Positions 48,162-60,787 of a stretch of DNA of 64,000 nucleotides are shown one piece after another. A program made the translations under genes and the position numbers. Positions within the stretch are counted from its first letter, which is position 1; every line of letters begins with the position of its first letter. The DNA comes from Siphonodentalium dalli (Eukaryota > Mollusca > Scaphopoda > Gadilida > Siphonodentaliidae), in contig CP136069.1 of NCBI GenBank assembly GCA_032622095.1, forward strand, positions 99,972,278 to 100,036,277, given 5' to 3'. Below the pieces are notes generated by a model. The model ran no database searches. It was given only the letters and a program-made list of their open reading frames with translations, and was not told where the DNA came from.

Positions 48162-48845
48162 TATTCAGGCTTGGCTGTTCCACTATTATATTCTTAACCA
48201 CCACCTATCCAGTTGTACTCATTATACCCTGATTTGCAAAGAAAACTTGGGGGGGGGGGGTATATTGGATTGAATTTGTCTGTCAGTATGTCCTCCCGTC
48301 CATCCCTCTGTTGGGATGTTTCCATCCGTCCATCAATTTTGTTCTTCTCCCCATACATATTAAAGACCGAAATGGTTTATATATTTTGACTCACATTCAG
48401 ATTTGTTCAAATGAGTTCATCAGGTCATATAGGTGAGAAGCCAGGGCCATAACTCTTTCCCTCCATAGTAATTCTTCAGAAACCATCAGGCCTATTTAGC
48501 TTTTGGTATGGAGGGTCCTTTGGTGAGTGGGGTTCAGATTTGTACACGTGAGGTCATTTTTAGGAAACTTTTGAGGAAAATCAGTTTTCTTCAACTCTTA
48601 AAATCTACCGTTTGAAATTTCTAGATGAATAGATCTCATAGATGGGGATTCACATTTGTTCAAATAAGGGCAGAGATAAGAGATTTAACTCTCAACCACC
48701 CACCCTACCTGTATGTATGCTGTTTGATACTGGTATAATAATATATAGATTCCTATTGATTTCTAAGCTGCCTGGGTGGAGGCAATTAGGCTGTAGATTT
48801 GATTTTTCAACCAGTAACAGTCCACATTTTCCTACTTCGGGTTAA

Positions 48846-50025
48846 CTCTTTCGTTGCCGAGCTAATTTTACACCTAAATTGCCGGAGAATTTATGAGAAA
48901 ACTGATTTTATTGTGGAAAAGTATGATACAATAATAGTCTTCTTCTTATGAAATAATGTTTCAAATATCAAGGACATGTATGTAGGTGATTAGCCAAAGA
49001 ATTGCAGGTGAATATTTTGCCGAAGAATATTCACGACAATTAAGGGGCATAACTCCTTGTCATCCAAGGGAAATAACTCCAAATAAGGATTTTTTTGCAA
49101 TAATCCAATTGAAAAATGGCCCACAACCTGCTATATTCAATATTGGTTTTCTGAGACAGTATTCCAACGATGATGATCTGATAAATCTTTCTACTGTCTT
49201 TCTCATTTAAAAATTTAATAAATTAGGGTCTAGTTCTGGTATAGCTGGACCATATGTGAGGAGCTACACAATGCAGGAGCCAATTTAGACTTTAGTTGCG
49301 ACAGTTTACTACGAAAATAGCTAGGTTTTTTAATTGAGGAAAATGGCAATTTTGACTGTCAAAAAACAAAACAAAAATTGTGATATATAATTAAATCTCT
49401 AACTACAAGCTTATCATCATTGTGCTATAAATAAAATAACAAAAATGACACATATGCATGTGGTCTAAACTGTCACTGAGGCACGCTGGGGCCTGTGGGA
49501 GTTTATAATCACGCCGTTTATTTTAGTGAATTACGTTTTTACCTTGAAAAATAGGTGATTCATTCAGCAAAAACGGCAATTTTGACTATTAAAAAAACTA
49601 ATAAAACAATCTAAAGTACACATAATCTTTATTGTAATGTCAGGTTATCATACTATCATGTTTAAATTAGTTAATGCATTGGTAAAATGCAGATCTTTCA
49701 TATAAATAATTGTCTAAAAATATTTTTCTGAAATTGTCGGCCATTTTGGATTTCCGACTGCGGATCTTACATTTTTTTTACAAACTTATTTCATTATTTT
49801 AATTTTCAAACGTCTTAAAAAGGATTAAAAATCAGATATATACTGCAGAATTTAATTAGAAACAATTAAAACAATAATTTTATGAAACTTGAAAAACTTT
49901 TTTATTATTGTTATACGGTTGTGATCAAAATAATTACGGTTACAATTATGGCCGATAATATCGGCCCTGGCAATTTACCGACCGGATATTTGGGCCGATA
50001 ATATCGGCCCCTGGCAATCAAAGAG
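48846..50025. mobile_element. TTAA-flanked (piggyBac-like) element
   Basis: TTAA at 48842-48845 and 50026-50029. Left end CTCTTTCGTTGCCGAG; right end, reverse-complemented, CTCTTTGATTGCCAGG, matching at 12 of 16 positions. GGCCGATAATATCGGCC motifs are repeated near the right end (49950, 49994). A 74-codon frame at 48986-49210 has no recognised domain. TTAA duplication suggests piggyBac, but the tips lack the usual CCC start. Confidence 0.5.
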
Positions 50026-52293
50026 TTAAACTGTTCGACCGAAATCGCCACAAATGTTAACAGGTCTATTTTGCTGATATGTAGTATGAAGGGTTCTTTG
50101 GTGTCTGGTATTGAAATTTATTCAGATGTGGTCACCAGGTTAAATAGGGTGGGACCAGGGACATAACTGTATGTCTCTATAGTCATTCTTAAATTGTCTT
50201 CTCAAGAGAGGTTGGACTATTTAGCTTACATATAGTATGGATGATCCTTTAGTGACTGATATTCAGATTTGTTAACATCAGGTCAACCTGTTAAGAAATG
50301 ACGGGGGCTATGGGGAGTTAACAATTTTGTGTTTAAAAAATCATTGAAATACCAAATTCATTAAAACATCTTCCTTGGAACTACCTAACTGATTAATCTG
50401 ACATACATGTATGGTGTTTTGGGTCCATGGATAAATGGGCTTCAAACATGTCTAAATGGTTTTATAAAAAGGTGCTTGTGAGATTGGAAATTTCCAAAAA
50501 TTGAGAAAGTTTGAGATGTCTGTTGTGAAATTCCAACCCAAGACTTGGGAGTCTGGAGCCCGGTCAGGAGGGGACTTGTTGAGCTGGAGGACGGGGGGTG
50601 ATCAGTAGTGAACAGTGGGCAATTTCATGGTGGATATTCACCTTGAAATTACCCACTGTACACTACTGAAGCCTCTCTAGCCACATATCGTGTTTAGGTC
50701 TACTTTTTTCAAAGTGCTTATGAAAAGTTCTGACTATTGTGGTCTCCAGAGTCCCAGTCTCATCAGTCTTTGCAGTCTGGTGAGCGACCCCACAGTCTTT
50801 GACTGTCTTGTTCAACTTAGAATTCATGCAAGCTGCCATAATTAAAAAAAAATTCATCCGACCATAACCAAATTTGGTATGCGAGTTGCTCAGTCCAAAA
50901 TACATATCGAGTTCGAATATGGGTTTGATCCGATATTTTTTAATGGAGTTATGGCCCTTTGACATAGAATTCATGAATGTTTCGATAAATCTACAATTTT
51001 TCAACTGATAGGAAACAAATTTTGTATGTGAGTTTCTCAACTCAAAATACAGGTCGAGTTCGAATATGGGTTTGATCCGATATATTTTAATGGAGTTATG
51101 GTGTTTTTATTATTTTATTTATCGCTAAAATATATCAAAGATACCCAGTTTGCACTGTCCAAATAGAATCTAATAAATCCGGTTTGAAGTTGTCTTCTCA
51201 CACAGTTTTAGTATCCAGTTACAATGCCATGAAGTGTCTCTCTCTCTCTTGCATTGAGATAATTAACTACTAGGAGATGTGTATGCTGAGATAGCATAGA
51301 TGGAATGTTTCTACTATATATTTTATATGCATGGTTATTTAAATTCCATCTTAAAGGCATAATCTGGTTTCATTGTTTAATAGCATTACTATTGGAGATT
51401 AATAATGTGATTGTGTTTAGTAGATTTGTTGGACATTAATTTCAATTGATTACAAATGTGAATTGAAATATTAAAGGGCACACCAGGTTTGATATATTTT
51501 TCTTGTACTCTGCAAGTACACTTTAGGCATAATGCGATAACTCTAACATTTTCTATTTGATCGGAACCAAATTTTGTATATAAGTTTCTCAGCCCACAAT
51601 ACAGTTTGGGTTCGATCCAATTTATTTTAAAGGAGTTATGACCCTTTTTCGAAAACAAATTTGAAAAAATATTATAATAATAATAATAAAAAATGTCAGT
51701 GACTCTTTCATTGGTTTTCATTTAGATATTGATGATTATGATACACGTTGATAAAAAGGTTCCCAATCTTTTTTTTTAATAAGTTAAAAAAATTTGAAAA
51801 ACTAACACAATTATAACTCTGCCAAGGGTACCCCGAATCACCACACCAAATTTGTTTAAATCTGTCCAAAATCTTGTGTTATGTACTGGTAAATCTGTTT
51901 GGAGAAACATTAAATCCAATTCACCAATTCTATCCCATGCCTTTGGACTACTTAGCTATTGATAAGGCTATATTATTTTCTGATGTCTCTTATGCCAGTG
52001 TGCAAATAATGTGATAAAGAAGGCTATGGTACGGTATCCAATTTAAAATAAAGATTCAACAATAAACATCACATGATATTAACAGTAGACATGTACATCT
52101 GTGCTGCAGAGTTATATCTTCAGATGGTCTGAGGTCATTATAATTATTATTGGTTTAATAGAGAGGTCAGTTTTCAACATACACAATTCCTGTGATTGTT
52201 GAGAGCTCTGCTATATAATTGATATTAATGGGTCAGCAGTGTGGTGGCTTATCTGCATACTATATTATTGGTATAATTTGACACATTATTATT

Positions 52294-54320
52294 AGCTCAA
52301 CTTTACTTTGTAAAGTTTGAGCTATTGCCATGGCTTTGTCGTCCGTCCTCCATGTGTGTGCGTGGTCCATCAACAATTTCCTTTAGCACAGGCTACAGGT
52401 CGTACCTTTGGTTGGATCATTATGAAATTTGTCATGGCTGTTGACATTGACATGTAGATGGGAATGAGTCATTTTGGGGTCATTTGGAAAAAAAGACATG
52501 GCCGCCAGTGGCCATCTTGGATTTCAAAATTCAATCCATTAGCACGGGCTACAGGTCGTACTGTTCGTCTGATCATCATGAAATTTGTCATGGATGTTAA
52601 TATTGACATGTAGATGGGAACGAGTAATTTTGTGGTCATTCGGCCCAAAAACATGACCGCCAGCAGCCATCTTGAATTTTACTCTTTGTATGACTAAATC
52701 CTTTAGCACGGGCTACAGGTCGTGCCTTTAGTCTGATCATCATAAAATTTGTCATGGATGTTAACAATGACATGTAGATGGGAACGAGTCATTTTGGGGT
52801 CATTCAGCCAAAAAACATGGCCGCCAGCAGCCATCTTGGATTTTACTCTTTGTATGACTAAATCCTTTAGCACGGGCTACAGGTCGTACGTTTAGTCTGA
52901 TCATCATGAAATTTGTCATGGATGTTAACAATAACATGTAGATGGGAACGAGTCATTTTGGGGTCATTCGACCAAAAAACATGGCCGCCAGCAGCCATCT
53001 TGGATTTTACTCTGTGTGTGACTAAATTCTTTACTGCTCATTTTTACACTCCTTTTTATGTTTACCCATACCATAGTATGGTAAACATAGTGTCGTTGCC
53101 CGGATTGACTACTCGTCGTTGGTCCGTCTGTCTGTCCGTAGACACTTTACGAGTAATTCGATAACTCAAACATTTTTTATCTGATTGGAACCAAATTTGG
53201 TATGTGAGTTTCACAGCCCAAAATACAGATCGAGTTCGAATATGGGTTTGATCCGATTAATTTTAAAGGAGTTATGACCCTTTTTCGAAAGAAAAAAATG
53301 GAGAAAAAAATCGATTTAAATTTTTTTTACTTTTAACTTTTATAATAATAATAATAAAAAAAATTGACATTGTCATTTGTTTTCATTTAGATATTGATGA
53401 TTATGATAAAAGTTGATAAAAAGATTTCCAATGTGTCCCTTTAATTTTTTTAAATAATTAAAAAGTTTTTAAGTTAAAAAAAATTGTAAAACTAACACCA
53501 TTATAACTCTGCCAAGGGTACCCCGAATCACCACACCAAATTTGATTAAATCGGTCCAAAATCTTGTGATATGTACTGGTAAATCTGTTTGGAGCAACAT
53601 TAAATCCAATTCACCAATTATCTTTGGACTACTTAGCTATTGATAAGGCTATATTATTTTCTGATGTCTCTTATGCCAATGTGCAAATAATCTGATAAAG
53701 AAGGCTATGGTATCTAATTTAAAATAAAGATTCAACAATAAACATCACATGATATTAACAGTAGACATCTCTGCTGCAGAGTTATATCTTCAGATGGTCT
53801 GATATCATTATAATTGTTATTGGTTTAATAGAGAGGTCAGTGTTCAACATAAACAATTCCTGTGATATTTTGACAGCTCTGCTATATAATTGATATTAAT
53901 GGGTCAGTGGTGAGGTTGCTTATCTGTATACTAGGACACATTATTATTGTAAACTTAAATTGAACTCACTTAACCTAAGTATTCCATGTCCAGGTCACAC
54001 CTTTCGCATTTAACCCAAGGCTGTGGTGGTTTAGCATTACCGATCCTGTAAGAGTGTATTCTCTTATATAAATGCCAGTGACCCATAAATTCCAATAATT
54101 TGTGTGATGTACATTTGTCTATAATAGTACATAACAGTATACTCTATAATTCAACACCAAAACTCTCATTTATCCGATCATAGTAAATTTTTATCGCCAA
54201 GGGATGGGTTAACATCTGCCGATTGTGATCGGCCTCTCGTTAATCTCTCTATTCATTGCTCATCACAAAAAAATTACCTTCTTTACAAAGTTGAGCTACA
54301 GTGTCATTGACACTTTCATT
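52294..54320 (+). mobile_element. F1 element copy 2, host of an F2
   Basis: 5' AGCTCAACTTTACTTTGTAA hairpin and four units to 53040. F2 is inserted at 53057-54241, then the F1 3' end: AAGTTGAGCT (54288-54297), hairpin AGTGTC-ATT-GACACT, TTCATT. Confidence 0.8.
53057..54241 (+). mobile_element. F2 element copy 8, complete, nested in F1
   Basis: Hairpin start TATGTTTACCCATACC, one to two units, the full tail shared with 21513-22600, and end GGGATGGGTTAACATCTG, CCGATTGTGATCGGCC, CTCTCGTT. It serves as the full-length reference for the copy truncated at exon B. Confidence 0.8.
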
Positions 54321-55413
54321 TCTAGAAAGTGTAAATTTGGTGTCACTTTCCCAATGAAGATCGGTTGCCTACTGAGAAGGCACATGGAAAATATTTGTGT
54401 GATGGATTAAATGATTTTTTATTTTTTATAATTTGTCATAAATATATATATAATTCAGAATATATAATTCGTGATCGGCCTCTCGTTGTTTTCTGAAATG
54501 CGCCCAGACATCTGATATACGCATTTCTTCAGTATCCATGATACTGTCTACACGTAGTGAGTTGGAGAGTAAATGTCAAATGACCAGGCCTTACTCCATT
54601 GAAAATGATTGCATTGATCTTTGCCGACGACTCAGTGGCGTCAGTGCACGTGTTTTACCGGACATCGGAACATCAAAGATGACGGCATGCATCTTTGATG
54701 TTTAGCCGCCAAAGCCAGACTATACTAGTATGTAACTTGCCATTCATGGAAGACTTTTTATCTCGCACCAGATTTTGACTTTTAATACACGTAATTTCGA
54801 CTATACTCCTCAGTGATAAAGATTGTAGCACACGTGTAGTACACGTGTTTAAAACTACTGTTATCAGGCTCGTGCTGATTAAGAACCTAATATGTTCGTT
54901 TTTGTCGTTGGCATCGCGTGTGTGCAATACGTAGCGGTTAACCGGTTGATAGTAGTTCAACCGGTTGTCAACCGGATATCCGTTTCAGCACTAGTGGCTA
55001 TGCCCGAGAATCAAAAACTTTTTTTTTTTGGCCTAAATTATTATTATTTTTGCTCAATTTAAATTTTTTTTTTTTATAAAGTTAAACAAATTTGATAAAC
55101 AAACACCATTGTAGCCCGAGTCACCACACCAAATTTGGTTTAAATCGGTCCAAATCTTGTGTTATGTACTTGGAAATTTGATTGGAGCTATTTTAAACCC
55201 AATTCCACCCCATGCCTTTGGATTACTTAAAGTTTTTAGTATGGCTATATTATTTTATGATGTCTCTTATGCCAATGTGCATATAAAGAAAGCTATTGTA
55301 TCTAAATTAAAAAAAAGAAAGTTTCATGTTATTAACAGACTAGAAAATATTTGCTGCATTGCACAGCTGTATCACTACAGATGTTCTGAGATCATTATAA
55401 ATGTTAGGTTTAA

Positions 55414-56426
55414 CCCTTTGAACCCTGGCTCCCCACAACGATCGACGCCCTGACCCTGGGATCCCAGGGGTATTTTGACATATTGTAGACTGTGTTCAGG
55501 AGCATGGTGCTGCATTGTATGCATTTTCTTCTGCCATATTGTTTACACCAATGGAAAGATTATTAAATTCTAAATTCAGCACATCACAATCTATTTCAAT
55601 ATCTTAAATCCAGAAAAAGTTATAAAAAATTTAAAACTTATTTGGATTTATAATATAAACTGCCAAAAAATGTTATGTAACGTCACAGTTCCAACGTAAA
55701 TACATGACGTTATATGGGCTTTAGCCAAAACAAACTCTGGGTGTTCTCTAAACACCCCACCAATAACTAAAATAGCGGCATTGTGCGGTCTATTGGCTTA
55801 TGCCAACTTAAAGACAAGATTCTGAACTTTATTCTCGTGTAAATCTATATAGCGTTTACTTTTGGGCAAAAAAAGTTATTTTTTAATGAACTCAGAAGTT
55901 TGTATATTCTTGAACAAAACTCGTATGACATGTGTTTACATCCGACAATCGTTGGCGCAAATTACGTAATATAGCGAGAATTTCTTCACACACATTTGGG
56001 AGTTATAAATACCACAAGAATACGTCACTAAAATTTCTACCTTTAAATATATTTTTAGATAATTTATGAGCCATATAAGGCTATATGACCTAACGCGAAA
56101 CAAGAGGTCGCGAGAAGCAATATGGTGGCGCTGTATTGCAGAAATGTGATAAAATGGAGACTGCATTCGGTTTTTAATCGGCTGATACTTCGTTGTGCGA
56201 AACACAAACTCGATAATTTTCGGACAGCTAACACAGTTATAATATGAATTTTATGAAACACTGTGTTATTTTTCTTTCCATTGAGTATTTATGGAAATAT
56301 AAAAATAAAATGCAGCATTGCGACGCCGACGGTAGAACGAGATTACGTCATGGCCGGAAAACCGTCCAGTCGCGTATATATGCATTTACGTTTTGCCCGG
56401 AATACCGGCCAGCCAGTTTCAAAGGG
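55414..56426. mobile_element. piggyBac-like non-autonomous element
   Basis: TTAA at 55410-55413 and 56427-56430. Left tip CCCTTTGAACCCTGGCT; right tip, reverse-complemented, CCCTTTGAAACTGGCTGG. Tail paralogs at 22448-22451, 52155-52158 and 53825-53828 carry a single TTAA with no insert. TTAA plus CCC tips are diagnostic of piggyBac-type insertion. The 1.0-kb body has no transposase. Confidence 0.8.
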
Positions 56427-56744
56427 TTAAAAGAGATGCCAAGGTTCAGCATAAACAAAACCAGTGATTAGTTGACAGCTCTGCTATATAATTGATATTA
56501 ATGGGTCAGCAGTGAGGTGGCTTATCTTGATGGCTGTGTTATTGGAGGATTTGATATATTATCATTGTAAACTTAAATTGGACTCTATTAACCCAAGTAT
56601 TCCATGTCTGGGTCCCCTTTTCACATTTAATCCAAGGCTGCGATGGTGCAACATTACAGATCCGGTGCCAGTGCATTCTCTTATATATGCGAATGACCCA
56701 TAAATTCCAATAATTTGTGTTTTGTACATTTGTCTATAATAGTA

Positions 56745-59008
56745 GGCCTGGTGTTGTGGAAATCCAGGGTGGCAAAAATCGCCTTCCTTAGACTTGCTTA
56801 GGAGAGCAATTTATTAGGAGAGCAAATTGCTCTCCTTAACAATCTTTATTTTGCACCAAAAACACACTCAATTGAGTCAAATACCAAGTAAACAGTGAAT
56901 TTGTAATGTTAATCAATCTAGAAGAATATTTATAAGCAGATTAATTACATAATCTTTAAGCCGAATAAAGATCCCAGGGATAACTGCTGTGCTGCAGATT
57001 TTGAGAGAGTGCTCAAAATTAGATTAAGACATTTTAATTTGAACATAATCGTCATGCAATTGCATGTTCAGGCAAAATTTCAATCAAAGTAATACAAATT
57101 AACAATACTACTACTGTCTAGTAGTCAAATACAACACGTAGACTCTCAGACTACAGAGTCAGTTAAACTTCATGCTGCAATCATGTCATATTTAACAACC
57201 ACAATGATTATGAACTGTCAGTTATGCTGGTAGGATGAATGATGGATCTATGCACTCTCAATCATCCAATACCATGTCCCCATTCTTATGTTTAACTGTG
57301 CCTTTGCCTTTGGCATAAATATGGTTAACGGTATCCAATTGTTATTGAAACTCAAACATAAACAATTGAACGAAACTGAAACTACATTCCAGGAAATTTC
57401 CGAAAAGTATACCTCTGCGCAAGTGCGAATATTCTGCCAGTCATCAGATCAAAGCATGCACTGCCTGACTTCGCGACATCGTATACGCATAACTCCGACG
57501 GATGACACATAGTCTCTGATTGATGTCTGCACTTCAAAGGCTTGATGCCGCGCTCATTGAACACCCTATATACCAGGGTTTCCGCCAAGGGGAAATTAAT
57601 GAGTCCGTATCGGGTGAAAATTTTGTTATTTGACACTGAAAAGTAGCCATTTCCTTGCACCTGAGTGTCCCACAAAGTAATCCAAAGCTACGTATATTAT
57701 GCAAGTCGATCCGTGGGTGCATTAATTCTGTTGATGGTATCCAGATAATTAATCATGTAATTACGCACATAAGACTATATCAAGCTACAAGTTACAGTGT
57801 TTAAAAATTTATAACTTTATACAATAAGATTCCGACAGGTATAATGAAACTAAACACTAAAAAACATCTATGCATTGTCGGACCAATAATACATAGCTGG
57901 GAGAATTGAATTAAGTATTTCCTAGAATTTCAAGTAGCTTCCGTGAAAATGAAACTGATATATTCCATGTATTCTTGTCAATCGTAAAACTATTTGTGCA
58001 CTGTGACGTCATATATACTGCAGGGTTTGTCTGCAGGAGATATTTATAGCGGCGAAATATAATTGAGTTTTGGCGGGAAATGGGAACATGTGCGCCGTTG
58101 TTTGTGTTTGGGGACCCAGGCGGGACAACGAAACTATTATTGACCGTACTTTGACTATCTCCATATTTGAGGGGGGGGGGGGGGGGGGGTATGTTTTTTT
58201 TGTGTTTATCCTCCAAGCATGTAATATGGTCAAATGAATGGTGTTGTCACTATGAATTCCCGCTATAAAGACTGATTTGGGACAGGTTCCGTATTGTAAT
58301 AGTACGATAGCACGGGATCTCGGAGGTAGATACCTCCTTTGGTATGAGAACCGCCTGTTGGCGTATTATGTTGATCCCTACTCTGCCTAACTCAGCAATT
58401 CGGCATTCTTTGATCAAATTATGTAATCGTACGATAGCACGGGATCTCCGAGCATGAGTAGTTTCAACGACAGAAATCACATTCAAAATAATATCCGTAC
58501 TCAGCAGTCCGACATTCTTTGATGTTACAGCGACATTTATTACGCTGTATATAACGTCGCTATTTCAATGCACACCAAACATTACGTTGTAGTTTTGTTT
58601 TGTAGTTTTGATTTAAAAGGGTTACGCTGTACCGGTAACACACTGTGCACAATTGACCCGCTTTTTCACCAGTATTCTGTTTAACCCCCCGAACTCCCGT
58701 TGCAGCCAGATTTTTTATGACATATTGCTGCTGACTTTTGGTACATGTATGAATCAAACAGATCATCTGCGAGGGGAATGGGTCCGTGGGACGGACCCGC
58801 AGCCGGCCTGGCGGAAACCCTGTATATACAGATGTGTTATCAAGCGATCTCATGTTCCATGATTGGGATACTATGAACCGATCTATTACCTATCTCACAT
58901 ATGGAACATCGCTGCACTCAGGCACATGGAAAAACGCGTACGTGGAATTAAAATTGCGGAAGCAGTAGACAAGCGATAAAATCACGTGCCTGATAACGCC
59001 AGGCCTGG
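56745..59008. mobile_element. Inverted-repeat element inserted at TA
   Basis: The left tip GGCCTGGTGTTG and the right tip AACGCCAGGCCTGG are imperfect inverted repeats, with TA on each side (56743-56744, 59009-59010). The unbroken paralog reads ATAATAGTACATAACAGTAT at 54122. A hAT element is nested at 57574-58822, so this element itself is about 1.0 kb. Class not determined. Confidence 0.5.
57574..58822. mobile_element. hAT-like element nested in the TA element
   Basis: TIRs CAGGGTTTCCGCC (57574) / GGCGGAAACCCTG (to 58822), a typical hAT tip. TATATAC is duplicated on both sides (57567-57573, 58823-58829). The body contains a partial duplication (GTACGATAGCACGGGATCTC at 58300 and 58429) and an 18-G run at about 58171-58188. 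Confidence 0.7.
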
Positions 59009-59060
59009 TACGTAACAGTACACTCTATAATTCAACATCAAAACTCTAGTTTCTTGTTGG

Positions 59061-59381
59061 TACATAGTAGGGCAAATTTTGTACCCGATTTCTACCGTCA
59101 ATTTGGCTTACATGAGCGACTTAGCAAGTGAAATCTCAGTCTGTTATAGACGAGATATCAAAGATACGCAACCTTTCCCTGTTTTGTGTGCAGTTGGCAT
59201 ATTTTGTCCAGTTATAGAGCATTTGAAAAGTTAGTGTTATTGGTAGTGTTGCACATCTTTTTGTACTATAAATAGAACAATCGATATCAACTATTTGTAA
59301 ATTTTGGCAACTGGTTATCGGCTGATGGTGGTTTCCCCATATCGGTTCATTGAACTAGCAAAATCTTTAAATACTTTGTAG
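59061..59381. other. Intron upstream of exon E
   Basis: No repeat family recognised. It ends in the exon E acceptor. Confidence 0.4.
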
Positions 59382-59468
59382 GATGAGCAAGGACCACCTC
59401 CACCCCGAGAGGCTTGGGAAATGTCTCAGCAGCAATACAGAGGCCAACCAAGGCCACCTATGGATGGG
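59382..59468 (+). CDS. Prrc2: PRRC2 exon E (Pro/Gln-rich linker)
   Basis: The acceptor is atactttgtag and the donor is GGG|gtatgt. Phase 0 in and out, 29 codons: DEQGPPPPREAWEMSQQQ then YRGQPRPPMDG. It joins directly to exon F, giving RPPMDG-RWMHIPPY, which parallels the FDPRWMMIPPY region of vertebrate PRRC2A. The vertebrate Arg/Glu-rich coiled-coil segment lying between the FSDDE and RWM blocks is not evident in the 21 kb intron upstream. It may be a missed exon, may have moved, or may be absent in this lineage. Confidence 0.88.
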
Positions 59469-59642
59469 GTATGTTTAGATGTTACGATTAATATAAACAT
59501 GCTCTCATATAATCTCAATTGGACATTTTTCTGGAAAATCAACAAATTGGCTGAAAACATTTGAACTTGGACTGCGCCATAAATTGCAGTTGAGGTAGCT
59601 ATTATTGTTAGATATACTTAACCCTGTTTAATAATTATTGTT

Positions 59643-60631
59643 AGCTCAACTTTACTTTGTAAAGTTTGAGCTATTGCCATGGCTTGGTATCCGTTATCCG
59701 TGTGTGTGTGCGCATGTATGCGTGTGTGGGTGTGTGATTCGTCAACAATTTCCTTTAGCACGGGCTGCAGGACTTACCTTGTGTCGGATCATTATGAAAT
59801 TTGTCATGGCTGTTGACATTGACATGCAGATGGGAACGAGTCATTTTGTGGTCATTCAGCAAAAAAACATGGCCGCCAGCAGCCATCTTGGATTTTAAAA
59901 TTCAATCCATTAGCACGGACTGGCCATACTATTTGTCTGATCATCATGAAATTTGTCATGGCTGTTAATATTGACATGTAGATGGGAACGAGTCATTTTG
60001 GGGTCATTTGGTAAAAAAACATGGCAGTCGGCAGTAATCTTGGAATGTACACTTTGCATGACTAAATCCTTTCGCATGGACTACAGGTCATACCTTCGGA
60101 TCATCATGAAATTTGTCACAGATGTTGACAATGAGATGTAGGTGGCAACGAGTCATTTTGGGGTCATTCGGCAAAAAACATGGCTGCCAGTGGCCATCTT
60201 TGATATCAAAATTCAATCCATTAGCATGGGCTACAGGCCATACTCTTTGTCTGATCATCATGAAATTTGTTGTGGATGTTAATATTGACATGTAGATTGG
60301 AACGAGTCATTTTGGGGTCAATCGGAAAAAAAACATGGCTGCCAGCAGCCATCTTTGATTTTAAAATTCATTCAATTAGCAGACTACAGGCCGGTGTGTG
60401 GGTCTGATCATCATAAAATTTGTCGTTGAAGTTTACATTGACATGTAAATGGGAACGAGTCATTTTGGGGTGTCATTCGGCAAAAAAACATGGCTGCCAG
60501 TGGCCATCTTGGATTTTACTCATTGCATAACTAACCTTTCAACTTTCCACATTCCTAATCACTCCATTGACTGTAACACATGAAATTATTCCCTTTCCAA
60601 GTTGAGCTGCAGTGTCATTGACACTTTCATT
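59643..60631 (+). mobile_element. F1 element copy 3, complete
   Basis: Lies in the short intron between exons E and F. 5' AGCTCAACTTTACTTTGTAA hairpin and GTGTGTGTGCGCATG in place of the TCCG tract. About five units follow, then AAGTTGAGCT (60599-60608), hairpin AGTGTC-ATT-GACACT and TTCATT. It makes up about 75 % of this 1.3-kb intron. Confidence 0.85.
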
Positions 60632-60787
60632 TCAGCTAGATTTGATGCACACAAGTTTGAATAGTAAAATTTATGAATGTCACGCTGTAAAATGGTCTGT
60701 CCATACTTAGCCATTTTCTGCATATATTCTACTTGTGGATTCCTTACCATTTTTCTATTAAATTTGTGATGCTTGTTATGTTCACAG

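Larger units (their letters stand above)
46778..50812 (+). mobile_element. F4 element copy 3, both ends present
   Basis: 5' AGCTCACCTGAGACGAAGTC hairpin and a long TCCGTCCG tract. 3' GGTGAGCGACCCCACAGTC, TTTGACTGTCTTGTT at 50812. Host flanks join as GGCCCTTTT + CAACTTAGAATTC, a sequence found uninterrupted at 21753-21772. The body carries a C-run (about 47527), a foldback (47751-48161), a 12-G run at 48249-48260 and a TTAA-flanked element (48846-50025). Confidence 0.8.
46545..54487 (+). mobile_element. F2 element copy 7, host of F4 and F1 insertions
   Basis: 5' hairpin at 46545, broken at 46777 (GAGTTATGGCCCTTTT), resuming at 50813 (CAACTTAGAATTCATGC). Units and the standard F2 tail run to about 52293, where F1 enters. 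The probable 3' end is the remnant TCGTGATCGGCCTCTCGTT at 54469-54487. The right-hand part after the F1 copy is degraded, so that pairing is less certain than the left one. Confidence 0.6.
45772..54993. mobile_element. hAT-like element split by a 7.9-kb insertion stack
   Basis: The left end TAGTGTTGAAAACGG (45772) and right end CCGTTTCAGCACTA (to 54993) are inverted repeats. GTGGCTAT flanks both (45764-45771 and 54994-55001), a perfect 8-bp duplication as hAT elements make. Subterminal CGGTTAACCGG-type motifs occur at both ends. Only 45772-46544 and 54488-54993 belong to the hAT (about 1.28 kb); the rest is F2, F4, F1 and TTAA elements inserted later. No transposase was recognised. Confidence 0.75.
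55030..59060 (+). mobile_element. F2-type tail broken by three TIR insertions
   Basis: Tail segments 55080-55413, 56427-56744 and 59009-59045 line up in order with 53470-54160 (CACCACACCAAATTTGGTTT, GATTAGTTGACAGCTCTGC, ACAGTACACTCTATAATTC). No 5' hairpin is seen. Confidence 0.6.
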
